Of a DNA stretch of 34,260 nucleotides, positions 18,100 to 25,716 are shown one piece after another. Location: positions 1 to 34,260 of the forward strand of contig JAEEIV010000066.1 of NCBI GenBank assembly GCA_016281555.1. Reading direction: 5' to 3'. Numbering within the stretch: the stretch's first letter is position 1; the number at the start of each line of letters is the position of its first letter. The DNA comes from Lachnospiraceae bacterium (GTDB lineage Bacteria > Bacillota > Clostridia > Lachnospirales > Lachnospiraceae). A program made the position numbers and the translations under genes. The notes beneath the pieces were generated by a model that did not search any database, was not told the DNA's origin, and saw only the letters and a list, made by a program, of their open reading frames with translations.

Positions 18100-18128
18100 A
18101 TTGTACACAAATCCACGGGGAATTGCAA
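18100..18128 (-). promoter_or_regulatory. Promoter of the membrane protein/FAD oxidoreductase/AraC unit
   Basis: On the minus strand TTGCAA (18123-18128) and TACAAT (18100-18105) are 17 bases apart. Transcription would start near 18093, leaving a leader of about 63 bases. It lies between the stop of the sialidase-like gene and this unit, so the two are separately transcribed. Confidence 0.75.
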
Positions 18129-18135
18129 CCTTCTT

Positions 18136-19245
18136 TTAAGAAAGCGACCGGATTTTTTCGCCGATATCCGGAAGTTTCGCCCATTGCAGGGCTTCCTTGC
18201 CCTGTTCGACGGGACGTCCCTCCTCGATCCATGCGGCGCCGTTCTCGGTGGAAAGCGCCTGCGGACAATTGGAAAATGCGAAATAGAGGTCGCCCGCGAT
18301 CGGAACGGTCTCGTGTTCGACAATGCCGTATTTGCTGAACAGTTCCAGTACCGGAGCGCCCCGGTAAAGGAAACGGACCGCGTTCCGGTGATTGTGCATC
18401 GGCGGAAAATCAAGGATCTCGCGGCCGCTCTTGTAGTTGTAAACGACCATCGGCTCGTTCCGGTACAAAAAGACGTCGGGGCGGGACTGGATCCCGTCCG
18501 GAAACACCGTCGTTTCCCAGGTGTTTCCGCCGTCCCGGGAGACCGTGTATCCGCCGTGCCCGGTCCCGTGGTCGTCGGGCGGGATCCGGAAAACCGCATA
18601 GATCCCGTCGTCGTTCCGGCAGCAGCGGAACTCGTACGTCGTCGGATCAGGCGCCACGGCAAACGGCACGAGGACGTTGTCTTCGATCGTGCAAAGCACG
18701 GCGTAACTGAAAGCATCCAGCGTCACTGCGGTCTGGAATTTTCCCTGATACGAGAACACCTTGTTCACGATCGGCGGCGCGGTGCTGTCGACGGAAAAGC
18801 CGCGCGCATTGACGTAGCGGAGGTAGGAGGCATTGTCGAGACGGACGTCGCCTTCGTCGCCGCGGAAGAACACTTCCGTCCGTTCGGAAACCGTATCCGA
18901 AAAGAAATCATAATCGCGGTAATAGGCCGCCAGCTCGCCCCGCGTCGTCGTGAACAGCATCCGCGTCCGGCCGTCGCCGACGAGGTAATGCGCGGTGCAA
19001 AGAAGTCCCCTCGACTCCCCGATGCCTATGTCAATGACCCGGTGCCGGACATTCGTCGGCTGTCCCGGCGGAAACACCGAAAGACAAAGCTTCCCCGTCG
19101 ATTCCCCGTAACGTTTCCGAAGGCCCGTCACGTAAGACACGAACATGAGTCCGTTCGCGCGGTCGTACACCGCCGCACCGGCGCAGGCCGCCGTTTCATT
19201 GAGCCCGTCGTTGATTTGTACCGCATCCAATCCGTCGTACAGCAT
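18136..19245 (-). CDS. Sialidase-fold (six-bladed beta-propeller) protein, BNR/Asp-box type
   Basis: A 369-residue soluble protein with repeated beta-strand blades and one clear Asp-box, SRDGGNTW (236-243), which marks the sialidase/exo-glycosidase propeller fold. No signal peptide is visible, so it appears cytoplasmic. The arginine triad and nucleophilic Tyr of true sialidases could not be confirmed by eye, so it may cleave or bind another glycan. The start is the ATG at 19245, preceded closely by GGAGAG; the frame extends upstream to 19317, but that stretch covers the -10 element at 19300-19305. It is divergent from a membrane protein gene and upstream of the GT-C-like unit. Fold assignment is moderate; function is unknown. 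Confidence 0.65.
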   Translation of the reverse strand: MLYDGLDAVQINDGLNETAACAGAAVYDRANGLMFVSYVTGLRKRYGESTGKLCLSVFPPGQPTNVRHRVIDIGIGESRGLLCTAHYLVGDGRTRMLFTTTRGELAAYYRDYDFFSDTVSERTEVFFRGDEGDVRLDNASYLRYVNARGFSVDSTAPPIVNKVFSYQGKFQTAVTLDAFSYAVLCTIEDNVLVPFAVAPDPTTYEFRCCRNDDGIYAVFRIPPDDHGTGHGGYTVSRDGGNTWETTVFPDGIQSRPDVFLYRNEPMVVYNYKSGREILDFPPMHNHRNAVRFLYRGAPVLELFSKYGIVEHETVPIAGDLYFAFSNCPQALSTENGAAWIEEGRPVEQGKEALQWAKLPDIGEKIRSLS

Positions 19246-19299
19246 AATTCTCTCCGTAGGGGTCCGGATCGGTCCTTGCCGTCCGCTGACCCTGTCTTT

Positions 19300-19308
19300 T
19301 TTATAGCA
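19300..19308 (-). promoter_or_regulatory. Extended -10 promoter element for the sialidase-like gene
   Basis: On the minus strand TGCTATAAA is a TGn-extended -10 (TATAAA at 19300-19305). No strong -35 is visible. Transcription would start near 19293, consistent with the ATG at 19245. Confidence 0.5.
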
Positions 19309-19336
19309 TATTTTCACAAACCGCGAAAGACCGTTC

Positions 19337-19365
19337 TTGCGATTTCTGCGGTTCTGTGGTATAAA
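19337..19365 (+). promoter_or_regulatory. Promoter of the plus-strand membrane protein gene
   Basis: TTGCGA (19337-19342) and TATAAA (19360-19365) are 17 bases apart, followed by a leader of about 60 bases with AAAGGAG. Confidence 0.7.
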
Positions 19366-19430
19366 AAAGACAGTGATTTCGCCGGTGACGGCGAGTCCGC
19401 AAACGTCCCGTAAAGGGAAAGGAGTCCGTT

Positions 19431-20546
19431 TTGCAGATCCTCTGGCTGACCGTCCTGCATTTTCTTACCGAAGGCTTTTCCGCCTTCGCAATGCTCTCCC
19501 GCTTCTCCGGCGGGCTCGTTCTGCACGGCCAGTTTTATTATCATTTCGCGGCGCTCGCATTGCCGCTCATTTTCGGCACGGCATTAGACCTGCTTACAGC
19601 GAAGCGGAAGAATGCCGGACAAAGCGAACTCCCGCTCCCGGCCCTCGTTGCCGTCGCAGGCCTCATCCTCGTTCTCATCGGCGGCGTGACGCATCCCTTC
19701 GTCCTCGGACTCGGCAATGCCCTCTTCAAGACCGGCGGCGTGACCGCCGTACTGATGCACGACCGTGAAAAGCACGCGCGCGGCGCCCTCGTCGGCATTT
19801 TCCTTGCGCCGTTCGCGATCGCACTGTTCGCCGGGAAATACTTCGGCGCCACCCTGTCCGGCGATTCCTATCTGCTGATTTTCGGCCTCGCCTGGATCCC
19901 GGCAATTGCATTATCGGTCCTCGTTCTTCTTTCGGCCCGGAAAGAGATCCGGTTCCGGCAGAGCGAAGCCTATCAGAAAGAAGTGCAGGAGTATTCGGAG
20001 CATGAATTCGAATTCCGGTTCGGCGCCCAGAAGAAACTGACCGGAAAAGCGGTGCTCGCGCTCATTCTCTGCTTCGCGGCCGTACTGCTCCGTTCCTTCT
20101 TCAACGGCGCCATCTCCTACTCCTGGTCCGAAAGCACGGTCCTCGTTTGGATCGCGGCGGCCGTCATGTCCCTCGGCGTTCTTCTCGGCGGATTCTTCGC
20201 CGCGAAGACGAGTTTCACAGTGGGCATCCTGTTCACGCTGGCGCTCGCCACCTTCCTGTTCTGGTTCAAGGAGATCCCGGTGCTCGGTCTTATGGCGCTC
20301 TTCCTTTTCCACATGACCGTGCCCGTCACGCTGTATATGGTCTCAAACCGCCTGAAAGACATGCCCGGCTACGCCTTTGGGCTTTTATCCTTCGCGGAGT
20401 TTCTCGGGCTTTTACCCGCCTTTTTCGGCTTCAGAATGCCGCTTGCGGAACACATGACGGCTGCGGGGACTTCGGCGGTCATTCTTCTTCTGTTGTTCAT
20501 TGCCCTGGTGCTCTTCGTGAAAGAGCACAACGCTTCCGAAAAGTGA
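19431..20546 (+). CDS. Multispanning membrane protein, MFS-transporter-like
   Basis: The 371-residue protein has about ten to twelve hydrophobic segments in two halves, separated by a charged central loop near residues 170-205 (RKEIRFRQSEAYQKEVQEYSEHEFEFRF). The two-half arrangement resembles the major facilitator superfamily, but it is short for that family (usually 390-450) and the family motif between helices 2 and 3 is not clear. The start is a TTG at 19431 preceded by AAAGGAG. The gene is a single-cistron unit with its own promoter and a terminator inside the convergent helicase gene. A transporter is the most likely role; the substrate is unknown. Confidence 0.65.
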   Translation: MQILWLTVLHFLTEGFSAFAMLSRFSGGLVLHGQFYYHFAALALPLIFGTALDLLTAKRKNAGQSELPLPALVAVAGLILVLIGGVTHPFVLGLGNALFKTGGVTAVLMHDREKHARGALVGIFLAPFAIALFAGKYFGATLSGDSYLLIFGLAWIPAIALSVLVLLSARKEIRFRQSEAYQKEVQEYSEHEFEFRFGAQKKLTGKAVLALILCFAAVLLRSFFNGAISYSWSESTVLVWIAAAVMSLGVLLGGFFAAKTSFTVGILFTLALATFLFWFKEIPVLGLMALFLFHMTVPVTLYMVSNRLKDMPGYAFGLLSFAEFLGLLPAFFGFRMPLAEHMTAAGTSAVILLLLFIALVLFVKEHNASEK

Positions 20547-20551
20547 CCGCT

Positions 20552-22390
20552 TTATATTTCTTTTAGGAACCGGCTCGGCTGCATATCACGGCCGAACCGG
20601 TTTTTTGCTTCGTAAAGGCACAATGCCTCCGCCGCCCGGGTCATCCCGACGTACAGCACGCTGCGCTCCTCCTCGATCTCCTGCGGCGTTTTCGATTTCT
20701 CATGCGGGATCACGCGCTCATTGACGTCCGCGATCCAGACGAAGGGGTACTCCAGGCCTTTCGCCGAATGCATCGTCGAGACCGTCACCGCGTCCTTCCG
20801 CTCCTTCTTTTCCTCCTCTTCCCGCTCCGCCTTCTCCTTCAGTTCGCGGCTGTATTTCGCAACGTAGCCGTACCACGCCTCCGGGCTGTCGTAGCCCCGG
20901 GCGGACGCCTGGACTTCGTCAAGCACGCGGATCAGTTCCTCTTCGTTCAGATTCCGTCTCACGGCCGCTTCCGAAAGGTACCGGTCGTAGCCGAGATAAT
21001 TCCGGAAATAGTGGATCATGGCAAACGGGACTTTCAAACTTGCCATGAACGAAAGCTGTCCCGCGAACGAGCGCGTCTTCCCTGCCATGAATCCCCGGTC
21101 TTCCGTAGCTTCAAACCGCTTCGCCAATGCTTCGAGATCCACGGTTTCCTCCGGGAAATCCTCCCGTTTAAAATACCGCCACGGGCAATTCATGAATTGG
21201 AAAAAGTTCCGCCGCGTCCGGTTTCCGGCCAAGAAATTCAGGCAGGCAAAGAGCGGCCGGCAGACGAAATGCGCGAACACGTTCGGCACGCGGTCGCGCG
21301 TCACGAACGGCACGGACTTTTCCATGAGTTTCTGCAGCATGCCGGACATGCCGGCGTTCGTCCGGAAGAGGATCGCCATTTCCGAAGGAGAACGCCCTTC
21401 GTTCATCAGTCCGACGATCTCAGAACCGATCGCTTCGTATTCCAATGCGTCCGTCAGAAACTCCCGGATCTTCACCGTGCCGCCCGCTTTCGCCGCAGTG
21501 AGTTTCTTTTTAAAGCGGTCCTCATTGTGCCCGATGAGGGCAAGAGACCGCTTCACGATCTCACTCCCCGAACGGTAATTGACGCCGAGCAGGATCTTTT
21601 TCGCCTCCGGATAGGTCTTCGGAAAATTCAGCATGACTTCGGGCCGCGCCCCGCGGAATCCGTAGATCGACTGGTCGTCGTCGCCGACGATGAAAAGGTT
21701 GTTTTCCGGGGCCGCAAGCGCCTGCACGACTTCATACTGCACGGGATTCACGTCCTGGAATTCGTCCACGAGAAAGTAGCGGTATTTCTTCCGCCAGCGC
21801 TCTAAAACTTCCGGCTTTTTCCGGAACAGTTCGCTTGTCATGGTCAGCATGTCATCGAAATCGAGCACGTTTCGCTGCTTCAGTTTTTGTTGATACACCC
21901 GGTAAACGCGCCCGAAGGAGAATTGCCGGAACCCCGCGTCGTACCGGTCCGGATCCAGCCGGTGGTTCTTGACGAGAGAGACGGCGGAAAGCACGGAGGC
22001 AATGAACTCGCGGTCCGTCTCCACGGAAGGAGCGACCTCACGGACCGCCTCTTCCATGATGCGCGCCTTCTCTCCCTCCCCGATCACGGCATGTGAAGAA
22101 AGGCGGTATTCCTCCCGGAGAATGCCGTAAAACACCGCGTGAAACGTACCGAAACTGATGCGCGTGCCGGTCTGCCCCGAGAACGAAAGATAGCGCTTCT
22201 TCATCTCCTCCGCCGCCGCTTTCGTGAACGTGACCACGAGGATCGTTTCCTCGGGAACTTTGTATTCCCGGACGAGCGTCACCGCGCGGCGGGCAATGAC
22301 CGTCGTCTTCCCGCTGCCGGGTCCGGCGAGCACCATACAGGGACCGTCGCGAAACGAAACCGCCTCGCGCTGAGATGCATTCAGATCCAT
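20552..22390 (-). CDS. UvrD/PcrA-type superfamily 1 DNA helicase
   Basis: An ATP-driven 3'-5' DNA helicase for repair or replication-fork processing. The 612-residue protein shows the SF1A motifs in order: Walker A GPGSGKTT (Lys28), FLVDEFQD (DEFQD 209-213, Walker B), GDDDQSIYGFRGA, STMHSAKGLEYPFVWI and SVLYVGMTRA. It is shorter than PcrA (about 720), lacking the usual C-terminal tail. The start is the ATG at 22390 with AAAGGA upstream; an in-frame ATG at 22549 covers non-homologous sequence, including the gltX terminator. It follows gltX by 168 bases on the same strand, but a terminator separates them, so it is likely transcribed separately; I saw no clear promoter. Paralogues such as UvrD2 or AddA-like enzymes are possible alternatives. 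Confidence 0.9.
   Translation of the reverse strand: MDLNASQREAVSFRDGPCMVLAGPGSGKTTVIARRAVTLVREYKVPEETILVVTFTKAAAEEMKKRYLSFSGQTGTRISFGTFHAVFYGILREEYRLSSHAVIGEGEKARIMEEAVREVAPSVETDREFIASVLSAVSLVKNHRLDPDRYDAGFRQFSFGRVYRVYQQKLKQRNVLDFDDMLTMTSELFRKKPEVLERWRKKYRYFLVDEFQDVNPVQYEVVQALAAPENNLFIVGDDDQSIYGFRGARPEVMLNFPKTYPEAKKILLGVNYRSGSEIVKRSLALIGHNEDRFKKKLTAAKAGGTVKIREFLTDALEYEAIGSEIVGLMNEGRSPSEMAILFRTNAGMSGMLQKLMEKSVPFVTRDRVPNVFAHFVCRPLFACLNFLAGNRTRRNFFQFMNCPWRYFKREDFPEETVDLEALAKRFEATEDRGFMAGKTRSFAGQLSFMASLKVPFAMIHYFRNYLGYDRYLSEAAVRRNLNEEELIRVLDEVQASARGYDSPEAWYGYVAKYSRELKEKAEREEEEKKERKDAVTVSTMHSAKGLEYPFVWIADVNERVIPHEKSKTPQEIEEERSVLYVGMTRAAEALCLYEAKNRFGRDMQPSRFLKEI
20568..20606 (+). terminator. Terminator of the membrane protein gene, inside the helicase coding region
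   Basis: AACCGGCTCGG (20568-20578) pairs with CCGAACCGGTT (20592-20602) with one mismatch around a 13-base loop, followed by six Ts to 20606. It falls within the last 55 bases of the helicase gene on the opposite strand. Confidence 0.75.
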
Positions 22391-22492
22391 ATTCTGTTTT
22401 CCTTTTTCTTGAAAAAACGGGACAGGAATTCCGCGGAAGGCCTTGCCGGAGCTGCGGGGAGGGGATCCCGTAAACCAGCCGGAAGGCCGGGG

Positions 22493-22535
22493 AAAAATGC
22501 GATACCCGACGGAACACGTCCTTCCGCCGGGCATC
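22493..22535 (-). terminator. Terminator downstream of gltX
   Basis: On the minus strand the 14-base arm at 22522-22535 pairs with the arm at 22501-22514 (two G-U pairs) around a 7-base loop, followed after a short gap by TTTTT (22493-22497). Confidence 0.65.
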
Positions 22536-22558
22536 ACTGGCGTGATCACGCCGCTTGA

Positions 22559-24010
22559 TTATGAGAGTTTTTCGATGGCTTTCTGAATTCTCTGCAACGA
22601 CTCTTCTTTTCCGAGCACGGACATGAGTTCCGTCGCGCCGCCCGGCGTCATGGCAAGCCCGGACAATGCCGTCCGGATCGGCCACATGATGAAGTTCGTC
22701 TTGTATTCCTTCTCGGCGCCGAACGCACTTAAGAGCGAGAACAGTCCGTCGTTCGAGAAATCGTCCGTGCCCTCAAGGAGCGGCAGGACTTCTTTGAGAA
22801 GCGCCAGCGCCTTCTCGGGATCGCACTTCGCCTTCTTGTTCTCGTACAGCGCATTGTCGTACTCCGGCACTTCCTCGAAGAACGCGACCTTTTCCGGGAT
22901 CTCCGTGAACACTTCGATCCGGGACTTCACCATCATCGCGATCTTTTCCTTGTCGACGTCACGCTTCACGGCCGCCTCGACGTAAGGCATCGCCAGTTTG
23001 AGGTACGCTTCGTCGTCCATCTTCTTGATGTACTCGCCGTTCATCCACTTCAGCTTCGCATAGTCGAACACGGCCGGGGACTTGTTGATCCGCCGGTAAT
23101 CGAATTTCCGGATGAGGTCGTCGAGGCTCATGATCTCCTCATTGTCCTCCGGAGACCAGCCGAGCAATGCGACGAAGTTCACGACCGCCTCGGTAACGAA
23201 GCCCTGTTCCAGAAGATCCTCGAACGAGGAATGGCCGCTCCGCTTCGACAGTTTCTTATGCGTCTCGTCCGTGATCAGCGGGCAATGCACGTACACCGGC
23301 ACTTCCCAGCCGAAGGCGTCGTACAGACGGTTGTATTTCGGGCTCGAGGAGAGGTATTCATTGCCGCGCACGACGTGCGTGATGCCCATCAGATGATCGT
23401 CCACCACGTTCGCGAAATTGTAGGTCGGGAAACCGTCCGACTTGATGAGAACCATGTCGTCGAGCTCCGCATTTTCGACCGTGATGTCGCCGTAGATCTC
23501 GTCGTGGAACGTCGTCGTGCCGGTCGTCGGATTGTTCTGACGGATGACGAAAGGCTTGCCGGCCGCAAGGTTCGCCTCGATCTCCTCTTTCGAAAGGTGC
23601 AGGCAATGCTTGTCGTAGACGCGGATCTCCTTCCCGTCCTCGCCGACCTTCGTCTTCAGCGTGTTCAGGCGCTCCTCGTCGCAGAAGCAGTAATACGCCT
23701 CGCCTTTTTCGATGAGCTTTTTCGCATATTCCATGTAGATGCCGGCCGCCTGGCGTTCGGACTGCACGTAGGGACCCACGCCGCCGTCCTTGTCCGGGCC
23801 TTCGTCGTGGATGAGCCCGGTTTCCTGCATGGTCCGGTAGATGATCTCCACGGCGCCTTCCACGAACCGCTCCTGATCCGTGTCCTCGATCCGAAGAAGG
23901 AAGTCTCCTCCGTCGTGCTTGGCGATCAGGTAGGCGTACAAAGCCGTTCTCAAATTTCCGACGTGCATCCGGCCCGTCGGGCTCGGTGCGAATCTGGTTC
24001 TTGTCTTCAT
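22559..24010 (-). CDS. gltX: Glutamyl-tRNA synthetase
   Basis: This class I synthetase charges tRNA-Glu (and in many Bacillota also tRNA-Gln before amidation) with glutamate. The 483-residue protein has the normal length. [18 protein letters not shown] (7-24) carries the HIGH-type motif and KLSKR (253-257) the KMSKS-type motif; the C-terminal anticodon-binding helical domain follows. The ATG at 24010 has AGAGGA upstream. It lies 12 bases after the DUF624 gene and shares its promoter at 24877-24905. A hairpin terminator follows. A duplicated GluRS specialised for tRNA-Gln cannot be excluded without comparing the discriminating residues. Confidence 0.96.
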   Translation of the reverse strand: MKTRTRFAPSPTGRMHVGNLRTALYAYLIAKHDGGDFLLRIEDTDQERFVEGAVEIIYRTMQETGLIHDEGPDKDGGVGPYVQSERQAAGIYMEYAKKLIEKGEAYYCFCDEERLNTLKTKVGEDGKEIRVYDKHCLHLSKEEIEANLAAGKPFVIRQNNPTTGTTTFHDEIYGDITVENAELDDMVLIKSDGFPTYNFANVVDDHLMGITHVVRGNEYLSSSPKYNRLYDAFGWEVPVYVHCPLITDETHKKLSKRSGHSSFEDLLEQGFVTEAVVNFVALLGWSPEDNEEIMSLDDLIRKFDYRRINKSPAVFDYAKLKWMNGEYIKKMDDEAYLKLAMPYVEAAVKRDVDKEKIAMMVKSRIEVFTEIPEKVAFFEEVPEYDNALYENKKAKCDPEKALALLKEVLPLLEGTDDFSNDGLFSLLSAFGAEKEYKTNFIMWPIRTALSGLAMTPGGATELMSVLGKEESLQRIQKAIEKLS

Positions 24011-24022
24011 ATATTCATCCTC

Positions 24023-24853
24023 TCAGAGTGTTTCTTTTTCTTTTTCCGTTTCGTCCGTTGCAGTCTCCGGATCCTTTTCCGCCGTTTCCTGCTTCGGTGC
24101 CGTTCCGCCGATTTGTGAGGCAGGCGGCCAGACTCCTGTCGCTTCCGCTTCCGCCAAGGCCGCGAGCACCTCTTCCTTCTTTTCCTTGTCCCACTTTTCC
24201 GGATCCGTGGAGACCACGCCGTCATGCTGCAGCGCCATCTTTTCATACGGCTCCAGGATGTGATTCATCATGAAGGAGCAGATGAACACGATGAGGCCGA
24301 AGCCCCAGGCAATGAGCGGAAAGACGTACTGCATGAAGTAGATCAATGCCGCGTAGAAGCCAATGAAAATGACCGTCATCACGATCGACCAGCCGAGGTG
24401 CCGGATGGAGAACAGGAAGCCGTTCAGCAATGTCCTCGGGATCGAATTCTCAAACCGTGCCTGCAATGCGAAGACGAACTCAAACATCATGAGCACCAGC
24501 ACCGCGAAGATGATCGCGATCACGCGGATCGCGGGAAACGACGGATTCAAATCGATATTGGCGCTCGTCAGATACACGGTGTAGGCCAGACCGCCCTCCA
24601 GAATAAGAAAGACGAGACCGATGACGCTCCCCTTGAAGAGATTGTCCCGGAATGCCTTGAAAAACATCCGGTAGTAGTGGCTGCCGCGATCCGACGCCTC
24701 TTTCATCATCACGTAGCAGAGCGCGGTCGTCGAGGCGCCGAACGTCACGACAGGGAGACAGCAAACCGCCCAGAGAAGATGCAGAACGACGACGTCCAGC
24801 AGCTTCCCGATAAAGGACCAGAACGGATTGGTCATGTCAAACAGTTTCGCCAT
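24023..24853 (-). CDS. DUF624 (YesL-like) membrane protein
   Basis: A 276-residue integral membrane protein with about six hydrophobic segments up to residue 205 and a charged, E/K-rich cytoplasmic tail. The N-terminal FDMTNPFWSFIGKL and CCLPVVTFGASTTALCYV (31-48) segments are typical of DUF624/YesL, a family often linked to carbohydrate transport loci in Bacillota. The function is not established. The ATG follows GGAGG by seven bases. It heads a unit with gltX under a near-consensus promoter. The long acidic/basic tail (about 70 residues) is an elaboration beyond the compact YesL core. Confidence 0.8.
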   Translation of the reverse strand: MAKLFDMTNPFWSFIGKLLDVVVLHLLWAVCCLPVVTFGASTTALCYVMMKEASDRGSHYYRMFFKAFRDNLFKGSVIGLVFLILEGGLAYTVYLTSANIDLNPSFPAIRVIAIIFAVLVLMMFEFVFALQARFENSIPRTLLNGFLFSIRHLGWSIVMTVIFIGFYAALIYFMQYVFPLIAWGFGLIVFICSFMMNHILEPYEKMALQHDGVVSTDPEKWDKEKKEEVLAALAEAEATGVWPPASQIGGTAPKQETAEKDPETATDETEKEKETL

Positions 24854-24876
24854 TTCATTGCCTCCGCTACGGTGAC

Positions 24877-24905
24877 ATTATAATCTTGAAATCGCTTTCG
24901 GTCAA
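24877..24905 (-). promoter_or_regulatory. Promoter of the DUF624-gltX unit
   Basis: On the minus strand TTGACC (24900-24905) and a perfect TATAAT (24877-24882) are 17 bases apart. The leader to the ATG at 24853 is short, about 18 bases, and includes GGAGG. Confidence 0.85.
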
Positions 24906-24956
24906 GAAAAACCGCGGTTCTCCGGCGAATTCACCGATTTTTCACGGGATGCGGGA

Positions 24957-24985
24957 TTTCCTTTTCCGGAAAAAGATGGTATACT
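24957..24985 (+). promoter_or_regulatory. Probable promoter of the anchored hypothetical protein gene
   Basis: TATACT (24980-24985) is a good -10; TTTCCT (24957-24962), 17 bases upstream, is a weak -35. The leader of about 30 bases contains GGAGGAGG. Confidence 0.4.
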
Positions 24986-25023
24986 GTGGACAAGATTGAA
25001 AAACCGGGGATCGGAGGAGGTTC

Positions 25024-25710
25024 ATGCCGAACATTTACGGAGAAAAAAGCAATATCCGCGTGCAGTGGGAAAAGGTGAAGGGCGGCTCGCTGCAGGACAA
25101 GTTTGACTGGTTCTGGCAGTATTTCGGTCTCTACACCGTGATCGGTCTCGCGATCATTGCCGTGCTCGTGGTCTGGATCGTCCTCGCGACCCGGCCGACG
25201 AAGCCGGAGCTCATCTCCGGCATCCTGCTCGACGTCTCGTTCACCGACGAGGCCAAGGAAGCGCTGACCGAAGAATTTGCGAAGGAACTCGGCGCCGATC
25301 CCGAGAAGAACACGATCGGCTTCAGTGCCTCGCCTTTCGGCGAAGCGGACACGGAGACGCAGCTGTATCAGCAGGAAATCATTACGACGCGTGTGGCGGC
25401 GAAGGAATTGGACGTGATCGGCGCGACGGAAGGCCTCGAAGGGTACGTGGACAAAAACAGTATCGGTTCCTCGATCTTTTTCCCCTTGCAGTTCATGCTG
25501 GAAGAAGAAACCCTTCAGAAGCTGGTCGATTCGGGACGTACCGTCTCGCTTGACACTTCCGAAGGGACTCTCCCCTATTTCATTGACGTGGCCGGTTCGC
25601 ATTTCGCCGAACTCGCCGGCATCACCTATGAACACTATTATCTCGGCATTGCCTGCAATGCCCCGCACTACGACGGGCTTGAAGCCCTCGTCCGTCTTAT
25701 TCTGGAATGA
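25024..25710 (+). CDS. Single-pass membrane protein of unknown function
   Basis: The 228-residue product has an N-terminal cytoplasmic segment of about 34 residues, one membrane helix (about 35-56, LYTVIGLAIIAVLVVWIV) and an extracytoplasmic domain of about 170 residues rich in acidic residues. I recognise no family; the exterior domain has a mixed alpha/beta look. The ATG follows GGAGGAGG. It is a single-gene unit, divergent from DUF624-gltX and convergent with the GH13 gene, with only six bases between stops and no obvious terminator. The sequence gives no ligand or partner. Confidence 0.7.
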   Translation: MPNIYGEKSNIRVQWEKVKGGSLQDKFDWFWQYFGLYTVIGLAIIAVLVVWIVLATRPTKPELISGILLDVSFTDEAKEALTEEFAKELGADPEKNTIGFSASPFGEADTETQLYQQEIITTRVAAKELDVIGATEGLEGYVDKNSIGSSIFFPLQFMLEEETLQKLVDSGRTVSLDTSEGTLPYFIDVAGSHFAELAGITYEHYYLGIACNAPHYDGLEALVRLILE

Positions 25711-25716
25711 CGGATC

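Noticed and set aside
17872..19413. Long plus-strand open frame opposite the sialidase-like gene
   Set aside because: Arg/Pro/Val-rich shadow of the minus-strand genes, crossing two promoters and the end of the GT-C-like gene; no family motif.
20702..21805. Open frame opposite the helicase
   Set aside because: The helicase has all its motifs on the minus strand; the opposing frame has no recognisable domain or start signal.
22391..22549. N-terminal extension of the helicase
   Set aside because: The segment covers the gltX terminator and encodes Pro/Arg/Ser-rich sequence unlike any helicase N-terminus.
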